NCBI GenBank assembly: GCA_035582835.1 | Contig: JAYKAV010003061.1 | Location: 1 to 64,000 of the forward strand | Source of the DNA: Phoebastria nigripes | Lineage: Eukaryota > Chordata > Aves > Procellariiformes > Diomedeidae | Length of the DNA: 64,000 nucleotides | Direction: 5' to 3' | Part shown: positions 48,305 through 62,278 of the stretch, piece after piece | How the letters are laid out: each line of letters begins with the position of its first letter | How positions within the stretch are numbered: position 1 is the stretch's first letter | Made by a program: the position numbers and the translations under genes | Notes under the pieces: model-generated | Database searches by the model: none | Told to the model about the DNA's origin: nothing | The model's input: only the letters and a program-made list of their open reading frames with translations

Positions 48305-49450
48305 TTTAATGATCGCAGAACCACAGCATAGTTGAGGCTGGCAGGCACTTCTGGAGACCGTCCAGTCCAACCCCCTGCTCAAAGGCTCACCTAGAGCAGG
48401 TTGCCCAGGACTTCTGTCCAGTTGGGCTTTGAATGTTGCCAGGGATGCAAATGCTACAACCTTTCTCAGCAACCTGCTCCAGTGTTGACCACCCTTACAG
48501 TAAAAAAAGACATTTTCTTTTGTTTAAATGGAACTTTCTACTTTTAAATTTGTGCCCATTGTCCTGTTGCTGGGCACCACTGAGAAGACTATGGCTTCAT
48601 CTTCTTTGCTCCCCCTCACCCCCTGAGCTAGTAATTTTGGTTTAGAAGGCTATCAGGTTGGTCAGGCATGATTTCCCCTTCCCAAATCCACGCTGACTAC
48701 TCCCAATCACCTTCTTGTCCTTCATACACGTAGCAATTATTTCCAGGATTTGTTCCTCCATCACCTTTCCAGGGACTGAAGTGAGGCTGACTGTCGTGTA
48801 GTACCCTGGGTCCTCCTTCTTGCCCTTGCTGAAGACAGGAGTGACATTTGCTCTCTTCCAGTCCCCAGGAACCTCTCCCACTTGCCACAACCTTTCAAAG
48901 ATAATCAAGAGTGGCCTTACAATGACACCTGCCAGCTCCCGCAGCACTTGTGGGTGCAACCCAGCAGGCCTCATGGACTTGCATGTGTCTGGTTTGTTTA
49001 AATACTCCCTAACCTGATCCTCCTCCACCAAGGGTAAGTCTTCCTTGCTCCAGACTTTCTCACAGGTCTCAGGGGCCTGGGACACCTGAAGATGGTTCCT
49101 ACCTGTAAAGACTGAGGCAAAGCAGCAGCAGGCCCACATTTTCCCTAGTCTTCCTTGTGCTGGTGATATACCCATAGAAATCCTTCTTGTTGCCCTTCAC
49201 ATCCCACTCCAGATTCAACTCCAGGTAGGTTTGGGCTTTCCTAACCCCACTCCTGCACGTTTGGGTAGTGTCTCTCTGTTCATCCTGAGTTACCCGATGC
49301 TGCTTTCATCTCTTGAATGAAATGTGTCTGAGTTTTGTTACAAGCTCTTTGTTCATCTGTGTAGGCCTCCTGCCANCTGTGCTTTAATTCCTGCATGTTC
49401 TTNNGCTCGGAGGAGGTGATCCTTGGAAATCAACCATCTTCAGTTTTAGT
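48305..49450 (-). mobile_element. CR1 LINE copy 2, RT palm deleted
   Basis: The minus-strand 3' UTR block lies at 48305-48630. It is joined near 48640 directly to the RT fingers and the pre-RT linker (open frame 49175-48642, with DWKRANVTPVFSKGKKEDPG and [16 protein letters not shown]). About 1 kb of RT palm and thumb is missing. The 5' end fades near 49450. It contains N calls at 49376 and 49403-49404. It belongs to a different CR1 subfamily from the copy at 44765, judging by its diverged 3' end. Confidence 0.88.
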
Positions 49451-52400
49451 TACACCTTGCAGACTGTTAGTCTTCAGTGTAGACCTTAGGGTTGTTTTTT
49501 TTTAAATAAAGAAAACAAGAGAAAATGGTCATGGTATTAGAACATCAACACAATTACTATCCATATTTCTATTAAAATAATAATGGCTTCAGACTGTCGT
49601 TAGAAAATGTATTATAAAGGGATCATCCTTCATTTTTCTAAAAGCATTAGGAGAACAACTTTGCAGTGAAGGAAAAGAGTGACTAGGGTATTTTGTGCAC
49701 AAAATTGATCACACAGGATGAGAGGAAAGGGGGATGTCACCCTAAGGCAGTGGAAGGAAAGTGACTTGTCTGTGGGCTGAGTTATTTAAGAATCAAGCAA
49801 GATTTTCAGAAGTACTAAAGACACTGAGGACCCCCATCTGTTGCTGCCTTTGTACATTGGGAATCTATAAATGCAGCTCTCCCTTCTCCAAATCTTTGTA
49901 TCATCTAGCCTCTAGATTTGTGCTGGCAAGGAATCCTATTTCGTACACAGGGAAAAGTGTCCACAAGCAGTCATCTGCAGAACTGGGGCCCGAGACTATT
50001 AGATGCTTACAAAGAGGATCTGTTTCTCTCTTTGTTTAAAAAGGGCCTAAAAAAGTACTCCATGACTCTCTAAATGCTACTAAAATTCAAACATTAAATT
50101 ATAATAATGTTATGGTAATTTCGGTGATCTAGTCTGTTAGTGGTTTTTTTTTTTTACATGTTGCAGTCTTGATAGTTCTTAGCCTAACATTTTCACACTT
50201 TTTAAAATTTAAAGATTGGGAGATTAAACTTTTTAAGTTTGTGCAATATTTTGATCTTTGTAAAGTCACCATTTACCAGTAAAATACATCCATAAATAAA
50301 TAAATAAATAAATAACATGTTTCCTTCATGATGCAGTATCAAATAAAAGCACAAGAAATGGAAAGGTAGGTCAAGTCTTATGTCACTCTTAAGATAATTG
50401 ATTTTAAATGCTAGCCAGGACACTGTGACATTGAAAAATGAGAATTGAGGGAAAATAATATGCAGAGGTTTCAATTTAAACCAATATTTACTGATATAAC
50501 TCCATTTTTAGATATGGCTTTAAGTATCAATTTACATTTAAATATGTCACATTGAATTGATATTACTGCCTTTGGAAGTGTTATTCTCTGACTATCTGAA
50601 GAACAACAACCTCTTTGAGAGGAGCCTACATTTTACATAAAAAAGCTCATTATTTAGCAGTTAAATAACATCAGACCTCGCTAACCTCTGCACTTCAATG
50701 AGCTCAGAAAAACCATAGCAAAATCTGCTGTTGCATAAGGTTATTACTCATTCTGACCACCTGCTTTCAAGATCCTTTGCCAGATATCTTTATGGTCAGT
50801 TTTCATCCCTGAAATGAGCAAAAGTTAGGAAGCATCACTTCTTCAAAGGGTTTTCATTACAAAGGTGGGGAAAAGAGTATTTGCCACCCCATGTCTTGAT
50901 TTTCTCTGTTTAACAGCGCTTAGTACTCTCAGCTTGCTTTCAGTTCACTGATACGATACCTGTGCATACTTGGGACTTCTGAAACCCAGGCCATCTTTAC
51001 TTAGTTTCTTTAAAAAAAAGGGGGGATTTAGGCACTCTCCAGACACCCAGGTTTGAAGTCACTGACCACACTGAGCAGATTATTTTAATAGCAGGATTGA
51101 AAATCCACCAGTTTAGAAACTTGCAGCACTTACTGTTAAAATGATCTAAAACTGTTTCATGTCATAATGGCAATACCTAGCCCAAATGATTTATTTGCAG
51201 TATTTCATCTTATTGCCAGACAAGAACATAGCTGTGTTTCCTTACACAGGTAGTTATAGCTCTAAAAAACTTTGGAAAAGAAAAAAAATGTGTATTTACT
51301 CATTTGTGACTAGCCCCTGTGTATATGACAGCAAGATAGATCCATTTTCAGTGCTTGCATATCACCTTTATTTCACTGCTGTCTACAGGGTTCCTGCTCC
51401 TACGATGAGGACAGAAAGATGATGACAGAGCTACAATCTACTGTTCTGCTCAGCAAAAGAAACTTCAGTGCTACAAGTTCCTCTTTTCATTGAAGTCAAT
51501 ATTATTTTGTCATGAACTGCAGTGACAGCAGTATTTTGCCCGTAGCAAATAAAAATGCTGCTAAGCAAAGGAAGAAATCTAATCATGGAACAGAACCAAA
51601 GAGGCAACACATAATGATCAAATCTTCAATTACAATCAGCTATTCAAAATAACCATAAAGGGCTTTCCCTGCCCTTTCCAGTAAGGTACATTAATAAATA
51701 GCCTCCCTTAAACAAATACAGCTAAGATGTACTCTAAGACTAACTGGATCTAGTTAATGAAAGAGAATGTAGTATAACATATGCATGAGGAGGTGCTCTT
51801 TGCATCTTCACAGTGATTTGAAATTGCCTGGTTCACCTGGACATGTGTATTTTTTAAATGTCATTGGTGAAAGAAAACTGATTAAATGTAATGCTATAGT
51901 AAACAGGAGGCTGCTGTGGATGGGTCTATAGTATAACAACAGATGGCACAGGTTAAATCTATTTATTAGCAGTCACTTGGCAGGGAGAGGGAAAAAGAGA
52001 AAGAAAAGAGACAGATGCCAGGTGTAACATAGCACTTGATATAATAGTTCCACAGCTTAAAACTGAAATACATTTCATTTTCCTGTCTCTCTCACTCAAA
52101 TTTCCCTTAGTCTTCCACCAGAAATGTTAAAAATTTACTGTTTCCGATTAAGAATTTTTAAAAATCGGCACAACTCCAGGATATTGCCGGACAGCTGGTT
52201 TTCCACTGCTGAAAAACAGGAACTTTATTATTACTCCAGTGGAAAATCAAGGACCAGAAGTAATGCAAAGTCATCAAACAGTGACAGAGAGCTAGTTTGC
52301 CATGGCAAAGATGGGTAACTTAACTGCCTATCAAGTGCTTTCACACTAAACTTCCCCCCCTCTTTGTTTATTGTACCACTGCACAGTAGTTCTTTAAGAA

Positions 52401-55400
52401 TTAGGATGCCATTTTTCACAGATATTATTCTTGTTTTCTCTGTGAAGTTTCTGAAGGGATTAAAAAAAATATTTTTAGTGTTTTATCTTTGTTTTTAGCC
52501 TCAAAAACATAGTGGGCAATAGAGTGGTCTGTGTGTTTGGATGATAATTATCCTATTATTGTTCCTTTAGAGCTCATTAAAATGGCAATGCATTTTTTTT
52601 TAAGGGCACAAGGCTGCTAACTCTGGTGCTAATAATATGGTGATCATCTCTCTGGTTTTTTTCCCCCTCTTCTTTCAAAGGTTGGGAGTTAGTGGGAAAA
52701 AGGGTAGCTTGGTCACTATTAAATCAATCTCACCTCATATCCTTTCATAAGCGTGAAATTAATTCTGAGTGATACTGATGATAGCAACTGTATCCTGGCC
52801 TTGGTCAAACCTAATTGCTATTTCATATGGTGTCGCACTCCATTATTGTTTCCAGGTAATGTGGCCTCCTTTTTGCTCAGCAGCCTTTACAGCCCTGTTA
52901 ATGAATAGTAAGAGCTGAAAAACCTACAAAGAGTCTCAAATGACCTCTTTTGCATTGTAAAAAGATATGCGGATTGATAAATACACTAGGATGTGTTATT
53001 ATCCATTATTCAGTTTTACAATTAGTGAACACCTGGCATGGGGAAGGTGAGATGGCTGTTTGCTTCCCATCAGTATTAATGTTGATTTCCAACAGGCACC
53101 AGAGAGCACACCAATTCCACACTTTTAGAGGAGATAAAAATGTGAAACAAAAATAATTTTACCTAATATTAAGAGATATAAATTTAAATATTAACTTTAA
53201 AGGTTATGGATTACATGCCTTTTCTTAAAGTATCATTTATATGAGGCTTCCTTGTAGCGTTGAAATAAGACTAACAAGGATTGTGAAAGGTCAGTCTATT
53301 TCAAGTCTACAAAATAACAAGGAGATAGGTCAAGGAGGTGTAACACTGCAGTTGGGTATAGCCAGACAAAGAACATTTTGTTTTGTCTAGCTGATATTAT
53401 CCAGTAGAGCTGAATCAAGTTGATTTTCAAATATAATTTAAAAAAACCTCTTCTGTAAATCGCAGATATGAAAGCTTGATAATGTTTGTTTGACGTCTGT
53501 TGGCTGTTGATTGGTTCTGTGTCTTTGGTCTCCAGATTTAACATTTTCCATTTTAATGTGTAAGCTACAAACTTCAAAGAAACGTATGGGTACATCAGGC
53601 TTGCCAATCAACAGTATCTTATAAAAAAGTAATGTTGAATGCAATTAAAGGGAATAGAGTATTTGTTTAAAACAGCCTTTTGAACCTCCAGAAATTCACA
53701 GCTAAGACTGCAAGTAAAACAAACGGCACAGGTGAAAATATTAATTTTAACTTTGACTAGTCTTCATGGAATAAAGGAAGATTTATGCACAAAGGTGTGG
53801 ATTATTTTTCTTTAATGTGTGCAGAGGTATGTTTTTCTCAGCACTGAATGAGTTTCTTGATGGTTTATACTAAAAGCAACGTGACCCTCAGATACCAAGT
53901 AGTATATTTATCAAGAGCATTGATCTTTTGATCAATATATATGTCAAAGTAACCCAGAATGCTTTTCCAGAGGGAATGGGCAGAGAAGGAAGAAAAAAGA
54001 AAGGCTTATTAAAGACTTACAAGGAAGAAAAAAGAAAGACGTTTTAAGGAGTATGTTATAAATACAAAAAAACCTGACTCATTTATAGTGCCAGTCCACA
54101 TAAAGCCTTAACTGTCCGATGCATTAGTAAACAAGGAATAGTCAACCACAAAACACTAAGGCACAAAATGTTTTGCATAATAAGCATCTCTTAAAATGAC
54201 AGTGTGAGTAGATAGGCTGGAGTCTTTCAGTGCAACCTGCAGACTTTTTCACACCTGAGGATATTTTGGCTGACTTCAGTGGGCTGCTGAGATTTGTTGT
54301 CCTGAGTTTGTGGTTAAAGGGTGTTGGTCATTAGAGGTGGCACAGGGCAACAGAGGCATTGATGCTTTTCCAGCTCATAAAATGTACTGACTAAAGCCCA
54401 ACAACACAGCACTGCATTTATACCACCACCTCATAGGAGAAAGCATGTTTTTGTTTTCCTTTTCCCGTTCCTGCCTCCCACTCTACCCTGTCTATAGGAT
54501 CTATAGGACGCACAGAGCCTGGCAGATGGACACAACAATGCTGTAAGGAAGGGCAGGAATCAATGTCAGTGCCTCTGGCTGGCCAGACTGCAGGAGCCCA
54601 CAACTCAACATAAGCAGATCTTCCTTTTTTCACCAGGTAAAATGTTTTTCAGGCCAGGCTTTGAAAAACTCAATGCTGTCTTTTAAAGAACAGGTAGCAA
54701 TAGCTGCTGTCTTGAGACATACGGTTGTATTTGACATGTACAGATGATTTTGTCTGCTGGTTTAATGCTAGGCTAAAATGACTAATACAAATACGTGAAG
54801 TTTTATTAGCCATGAAACTTGCATCTCCCACTGACACCTCAAATACATATGCGTTGTCATCTTTAGGGCTTTGGTATCAATGCAAGTTCACGAGACAATA
54901 AGTTTTTAATAAACTCTTTTTATTAACATCTGTTCTACAGGTCATCTGGAGCTAATATATGTTTAGCAATGCTTCAGTATTTAAATGGTACCAAAAATCT
55001 TATAGACTGATATTCCCTGACTGAAATTAGTTCTTTGGCAAGTACTGTCCCAGCTTTTCTTTGCAGATGCTTGTGTCAATGGAAGAAGTGCATTGCTGCA
55101 TCTCAAAGCAGCATTAGAACTGGGGAAAATGCTGCCACTTTTACAGTGAAAGCAGATCTCTAGAGGTGAAAAAAATTACAGGACACACAAATGAACAGAA
55201 TGAGAGGCTGTTCCTGTGGCCCAAGGAGACAAAACAAGACTAGTAAAGATTAGTTCTGTGAAATACCTCTTCAGGATACAGACATTAAAAATAAATGTAG
55301 TCTGCAGACACCTGAAAACTTAATATAGTAATAAATTTGCTATAGACTGAGATGCAAGGTTGCAGGCACTGTTCTCCTACCCCTAAACATGCTTGCTTGG

Positions 55401-56580
55401 TGCTCAACCTCAAATTCATGTGAGGAAAGACACATGAAGACATTTGTTTTGGATTGGTCAATTAATAAGCATAATGCTTTAGATATGGCTAAGTGTACCA
55501 AATGCTGTCCTTGGATAAACGGGTGTGATTGTCCTGAAAGTCCTCGTGAGCAACAATCCTGTGCAAGTCAATAGACATCCATTTACTGTGAGTTCTGATG
55601 ATCCTACAAGTGCCAGGAGGCAAACAGAAACACTTCTTTTCCAGCCTCTGCAAAGTTAAATAATGCTGCCTTTTAACTGCTCTTTATACTCGTCAGCTCT
55701 GTTTGTGATCATCTGTCATGTGTAATACATTAGTGTCTGGGCATTTAGGTCAAGACTGGGTATGCGCCTGCTAGGACCATGCAAAAGCAAGATGGGAAGC
55801 TGCAGGCTGAAAGATGGTGCATTTATTTGCTGAAGTACATTCCACTTTAAAATGACATTTGAAAGATGAAATTTTCTAAAATTGTGCCTTTTCATCACTG
55901 ACTTGAAACAACAACAAAAAAACCCCATACTATAAGACTGAATGTTTCCTAAACATGAACGCAGGGCTTTCCAGAGTCCTTGAAAATATCTCACTAGAGC
56001 TGCTGTAAAGGTTTACAGTAACATGGTACATTGAAGTACATTCCAAAACAAGTTTTCTGTTTTTGGGGCAATAAGAAAAATAGTACTCCATCTTTTTAAA
56101 GCAGTTACAGAATTCACTTTGACATACTAGTCACTATTTAAAACTTGTTAACTTTATCTTGACTGTTACTTCATTAATATGTATATGCATTCCTTGCTTG
56201 CTAACCACCATGTCAATGTTTTACAAAGAGCTTTTAATCTTCTAGTGTCATCTAATTGGGTAGAAGTTCTGTGTTAAGATAACATCACATTCCATAACTT
56301 TAAAAAAATTGTAGGGCTAATAAGCCTTTAGATGTTCTCTGGTTAGTTATATTTGGCATTAATTCAAGAGCAGATGTCTCCTTCCCTATTAGTGCTGAAT
56401 ATAGGGAACCTCAAGGGATAGGGACTGAGAGAAAAATGTAGTACCTTCTCTTCTCTTTGACTTAGTGAAAAGCCATCACTGTTGGAGGCTAAACATCAGC
56501 ATTTAAATCAGTGTAGGTACATGTAGAGTCAGCTGGGAGTTTACTGGGGTATACAGATTGCTTAAGCAGAGAAGAAAAGG
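49451..56580. other. AT-rich intergenic DNA, repeat-poor
   Basis: No gene, RNA or transposon recognised over 7 kb. It includes an (AAAT)n microsatellite at about 50292-50314. The absence of repeats and the AT-rich homeobox-type words (for example around 52800-52960) are compatible with conserved non-coding elements, which cannot be established here. Confidence 0.5.
50292..50314 (+). repeat. (AAAT)n microsatellite
   Basis: Six uninterrupted TAAA units. Confidence 0.92.
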
Positions 56581-56581
56581 A

Positions 56582-56695
56582 CTTAGAATAGAAGAGACTA
56601 GACTATTTCAGTTGGAAGGGACCTACAACGATCATCTAGTCCAACTGCCTAACAGGGCTGAATCTGAACAGCAGGCTACCCAGCACTGTTTTTTA
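56582..56695 (-). mobile_element. CR1 3'-end fragment
   Basis: About 110 bp of the same 3' UTR block as in the element at 44765 ('ttggaagggacctacaacga' on plus), with an AGAATAGAAG-type terminal repeat. The rest of the element is absent, as is usual for 5'-truncated CR1 insertions. Confidence 0.88.
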
Positions 56696-59374
56696 GTAAA
56701 AGATGGGGAGAAGGGTCTGAGCCAGACTTGTACCAGTAGGTAACCAGGAATCATATATGGCTTGACTTCTGCAAAAAAAAATTCTCAAAGTTTATTGAAT
56801 GTTTTTATGTGGGAGATTCAGGTCAGGCAAATAGGAGTTTCATTCTTACTGGTTGTACTGATTACAGTCTGGGCAATAGTGAGTTTAACGGGTCCTAGGA
56901 AAAGATGGCTCTTTGCAATAATATTTACAGGTTGCCTGGCTATTCTTCTAAGAGGAGGGAGCCAACAGAGTAATTGGTGCCACATGGTCCCAAAATTCTC
57001 CATTAGTAACTACAGCAATTCGGTCACCAGCTAGGGTAATTTCACAATGTTGTGAGAATACTGTGAAGCCAAAGTATTAATCAGGAAAGTAGATTTTGAA
57101 GGTGCTGCTGGTGAAGCTGCACAAGAACAAAATATACCCAGCAGAAAAAACCCACAGTGGGTTTCTGCTACCTACAAAAGCAAAGAGGATACCAGTCTCT
57201 TCTGCCATGCTGCAAATCACCTATAGATGACTCTTCCACTTCACTGCATACTTCTTTTACAAGTGGCTTTTCAAAGCAGGTGTTCCCATTTACAGAATTT
57301 CTCCCCCTGAGAGGTCTTTACTTTTCCGCCTACGATTAGCATTTCTAGCATTGTTTTGCTAGGCTCTTTCATTCTCATTTTCTTTTGGTCCTTATATTGT
57401 GAGATTTTTCTTTTCTTCTGAGTCTCAATGCTTTTCACCTTTTGTCTGGGATTGAGAACGTCTTTATGATTTGTTGCCAACCCTGTCTTGTTTTTTTTCC
57501 ATCTGAGGTGTGTCCTCTGGGTGTATCCTGTTCTAAGACAAATCTTACACTCCCAACATTTTACACAAATGTACTTCCTATTCCATTCTTTTTCTCCAGT
57601 TCTCCTTCTAATGAGGCTTGAAAGATTGTCACTCTGTTTCCTACCAGGCCTGCTGTGTAGTAAGCATTGCCTACTTCCATTGAAGCAAGTTAAGCATACT
57701 CCACTCATTTAGGAAGGTACTTAGAACTCTAAATTATATGTGCTCCACAGGACTGTATTAATCTGTACTCTAGCAGACAGACTAGATTCATAAAACTAGT
57801 ATAACTACATGGTAGCACATTTGTCTGTCAGAGTCCAGGGCATTTATAACAAAGTACAAGTTTAGTTGTACAAATGTTACAGTGCCACAAATAAGGCATG
57901 TTTAATTTTCAGTGATTTCTTTTTAATCTGATACTAACATGGACAGTAGAATAGAATTTTATAACTGTGTTACAGAAAAGGCTCAAAGCTTAAACGAGGA
58001 AACTGAAAAGTAGAGTATCATCAAATTAGTGACAAAACTGGGAACATAACAGAGGTCTTTCTGTTCCCAGTCTCAACCCTTATGCAGTTACTCAGGCTAT
58101 AAGACTGTGAAATAAAAAGTGTTTGTTGTCTATAATAGCATCCCTGGCTTGCCTACATTAGCTGGCAAAAAACAGAGATAAATGGAGCTTATTCACCTCT
58201 ACTTTGAGCAAAAACATTTGTCAAATGTTACTTACAACTTAAAGATGAAGTTGTGTTTTCACCAGTAAGATAGTGACTTGGCATGTTTTGATATATGACA
58301 CCTTTAGCAGTGGCAAATCCATATATACAGTTTGGAAAGGCCCTGAGATTTACAAACCGTTGTCATGAGTCCCACAGGTACTTCTTTGTACTTAAAAAAT
58401 ATTTTAGTCACAGTAAGAAATTTTAGCCACTGATACAGGAAGAGATTAGACTACATAGACCAACTGCTCTGGAATATAACACAGACTCTTCGTTATAGTG
58501 AGAAAGGTGGGTGGGGGTGTGTTGGGATGGGGTAGTTTGATGCGATTATCCTTAAAATGCATTTTACTGAAACACTGTGTAGGAAGCATAATTCCTTCTT
58601 CTACTTACTTCCCTTGCTTATCATACAGTATGAAACAACTAAGAAATGCCTCATTAAAATGTTTGTTGTAATTTAAAGCTAGCTCAATTTGGAAAAGATT
58701 TGACTCTTTGTCTTAGATATAATGTTGTGATTCATCTGTTTGCAATTCCTTCTTGTTTGTTTCAGTGTTGCCATAGCAATTCTTGCCTTTCAAGTACCAA
58801 GTAAATTGTTGAAAAGTACATCTTTTCTTGATTATGTAAACAGCATGCTCCTATAGAAGGAAATACTTTACTATTATATGCACTAACATTTCATCTGTTG
58901 TAGCTACAGTCCCCCTTTTCAATAGAAGTATAACCATTAAGGTCTTATTTTTAAATTCTTTTTTTATCATGACTTCAAAAGACTGTCTCCTCACAATGAC
59001 ATTCAAAAGATTTGCTCCTCAAAAAGTGCACAGTAATCAAATTATAAATGTTAATATATTTCCTTTTCCATAACTGTTTTGGAGTATCCTTGTGCAAGCC
59101 AAGCACTTAACAACAAAAGTCTGTGACACATATGTCAGAATTCCAGTCNAGTATCTCTCTGTAAATGGAATTACTTTCAGGCATCTGAGAACCCCCAAAA
59201 CAAAAAGAAATGCATTAGAAGATACAAAGCTCACAAATGATTTGGCATTTCCCTGCATATAAAAGTAATGTCTTGTCAGAACTGCAAACAAATGTAAAGG
59301 GAAAAGGAGAATGGATATTGCAGAGTGATGTCATTGGTTCTTTGGGCATGGGGGTTCAAAAGTTTTTGGTTTTT
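56696..59374. other. Intergenic with an unexplained open frame and an X-box-like site
   Basis: A minus-strand frame of 145 codons (57708-57271), rich in Lys and Arg, has no recognised domain and probably reflects composition. GTTGCCATAGCAAT at 58767-58780 is close to the RFX X-box palindrome. Nothing else is recognised. Confidence 0.4.
58767..58780. promoter_or_regulatory. RFX X-box-like palindrome
   Basis: GTTGCCATAGCAAT differs from the symmetric X-box GTTGCCATGGCAAC at two positions. Single site in unique DNA. Confidence 0.35.
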
Positions 59375-59380
59375 CAAGAT

Positions 59381-60685
59381 CATAGGATAATCTAGATTGG
59401 AAGGGATCAAAGTCTCTAGTCCAACCTCCTGCCCAAAGCAGAGTAGGCTTTGACATCATACAAGACTGCTGAGGGCTTTATCCAGGAAAACCTTCAAAGC
59501 TAGAGATAGCACAATCTCTTCAGGCCCCTGCTCCACTGCTTGGCTCTCCTCATGTAGAAAATATTTCTCCTGATATCCAGTCCAAACCTCTCTTATTTCA
59601 ATTTATGCTTGTTGAGTTTGTCCCTCAACTTCCTGCCATGGACCGCTGTGAAGAACCTGGCTCCATTTTCTCAGTGATGTCCCCATAGATACTGGAGAGC
59701 TGCTGTTAGCTGCCCCCCAAGCCATTCCTCTTTCAGGCTGAACTAACACCAGACCTGCAACCTCTCATCACAGGGCCTGTGCTCCAGCCTCCAACTGTCT
59801 TGGTGGCCCCCTGCTGAACTCCCTCCAGTTTATCAACACATTCTGTATAGGGGGCCCCAAACTCACTGCAGCATCTAGATATGGCCTAACAAATGCTGAG
59901 TAGTGAGGGATGATCACCCCCCTCAAACTCCTGGCCATGCCCATGTTCACACAGCCCAGAAGGCTGCTGGCCCTTGCTGCTGCCCAGGCACACATCTTGC
60001 ACCTGCTCAGCTCACTGCCCATGAGATGCCCCCAGGCCATCTACACAGTGCTTCTCCCCAGATGGTCCATTCCCAGCCTCTGCCATTGCCAGGGTCTGTG
60101 TCATTTCCAGGGTCTTAGCCTTCCCAGGACTCAGCACTTGTCCCTGTTGAATTTCATCAGGTTCCTGTCGATGGGTTCCTGCAGCCTACCTAGGTCCCTC
60201 TGGATGGCAGCTCTTTCCTTGAGTGTATCAACTGGTCCCCCCCAATTTGGTGTCATACAACAAATGGACAAAAGTGATGATGGACAAAAATGTCCATCAT
60301 CACCTCCCCCACATCACTGATAAAGATGTTAAATAGGGGAGGTCCCAGGACAGACCCCTGATGTATCCCACTTGTTACCAGCCCCTGGGCAGAGTAAGAT
60401 TCGTTAACTACTACCAATCATTCAACCATTTTTTATCCACCTGATTGTCCACTCTAATGTCCTAACTTGGATACAGGAATATTGTGGGAGACAGTGTTAA
60501 GAGCCTTGTTAAAGGTAAGTGACATCCACTGTTCTTCCCCTGTCCACAAATCCAATCATTTTATTATCAAAGGCAGTCAGGTTGATCAGGCATGATATAT
60601 CCTTGGAAAATCCATGCTGACTGTTCATGGCTTACTTCTTCACCTTCATCTGCTCAGAAATGGGCTGTAAGAAAAATCTGTGACT
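59381..60685 (-). mobile_element. CR1 LINE copy 3 (3' UTR and C-terminal RT)
   Basis: The 3' end is near 59381 ('atcataggataatctagattggaaggg'). The RT thumb and palm follow with many stops, for example the frame 60040-59768 with RGVIIPHYSAFVRPYLD. It ends abruptly at 60685, exactly where the terminal repeat of the next CR1 begins, which suggests that the next element inserted into it. It is older than its neighbour. Confidence 0.87.
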
Positions 60686-60691
60686 TNTCAC

Positions 60692-60720
60692 AGAATCATA
60701 GAATCATAGACTCATAGAAT
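60692..60720 (-). repeat. CR1 terminal octamer repeat
   Basis: Three to four copies of the AGAATCAT-type octamer (plus strand) mark the 3' terminus of the CR1 element that extends to the right edge. Confidence 0.9.
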
Positions 60721-62278
60721 AGTTTGGATTGGAAGGGACCTTTAAAGGTCATCTAGTCCAACCCCCCTGCCATGGGCAGAGACATCTTCAACTACATCAG
60801 GTTGCTCAGAGCCCCGTCCAACCTGACCTTGAATCCCCTTCCAGGGATGGGGCATCTACCACCTCTCTGGGCAACCTCTTCCAGTGTTTCACCACCCTCA
60901 TTGTAAAAAATTTCTCCCTTATATCTAGTCTAAAACTACCCTCTTTTAGTTTAAAACCATTCCCCCTTGTCCTGTCACAACAGGCCCTGCTAAAAAGTTT
61001 GTCCCCATCTTCCTTATAAGCCCCCTTTAAGTACTGAAAGGCCACAATAAGGTCTCCCCAGAGTCTTCTCTTCTCCAGGCTGAATAACCCCAACTCTCTC
61101 AGCCTTTCTTCGTAGGAGAGGTGTTCCATCCCCATGGTCATTTTTGTGGCCCTCCTCTGGACCCACTCCAGCAGGTCCATGTCTTTCTTGTGCTGAGGGC
61201 TCCAGAGCTGGACACAGTACTCCAGGTGGGGTCTCACCAGAGCAGAGTAGAGGGGCAGAATCACCTCCCTCGACCTGCTGGCCACGCTTCATCTGATGCA
61301 GCCCAGGGTACGGTTGGCCTTCTGGGCTGCGAGTGCACATTGTCAGCTCGTGTCCAGCTTTTCATCCACCAGTACCCCCAAGTCCTTCTCAGCAGGGCTG
61401 CTCTCAATCCCTTCATCGCACAGCCTGTATTGATACTGCAGGTTGCCCTGACCCAGATGCAGGACCTTGCACTTGGCCTTGTTGAACCTCATGAGGTTCA
61501 CATGGGCCCACTTCTCGAGCTTGTCCAGGTCCTTCTGGATGGCATCCCGTCCCTCAGGCGTGTCAACTGCACCACTCAGCTTGGCGTCATCTGCATGGAC
61601 CAAACTAAGGGTAATCACCTTGTAGTTCCCTGGATTGGCTTTTGGCCTTTTTTGAATATGGGCACACATTTTGCAGCATTTACATTTCTTCATTTGTGAG
61701 AAACCTTTCCCAATCCCCGTGACCTTTCGAAGGTGACAGAGAGCAGCCTTTTAAGGAATGTGGACGTCTCCCTCAGCACCCTTGGGTGCAGTCCATTGGG
61801 TCCCAGGNACTTGTGTGGGTTGATGTCTCGCAAGCAATTCCTTACTCAACCCTCATCCCCAGCTGGTAGCCCCTCTCCTCCTTGAGCCCTGTCACTGAGC
61901 ACAAAGGTCTGGCAGACCTTGCTGGTGAGACAAGGAAGGCCACAAGCACTTCAGCCTTACCTGTGTACCCTGTCACTAAATCACCCCCAACCCATCTGTC
62001 AGCAGCAGTCTCACATTTTTGTTGTTCAGTCTTTTACTGTCAATGTCATGGTAGATGCTCTTCCTTGTGTCCTTGACATGCCTTCCAAGTCTCAACTCTA
62101 GCTGAGCTTTGGCTTTTCTGATAATGTCCCTCCTGCACAGGCAACATTTCTTAAATTCTTCCTTTGTAGCCTTGCCCTCCTCCCCTTTCCTGTATGCTGC
62201 CTTTCTGAAATGAGCTGTGCCATGAACTCACCACTTATCCAATCTGATCTCCCAATACATTTACTTGATATCCTATGT

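Noticed and set aside
61121..61699. 192-codon plus-strand open frame
   Set aside because: Antisense shadow of the CR1 RT in copy 4.
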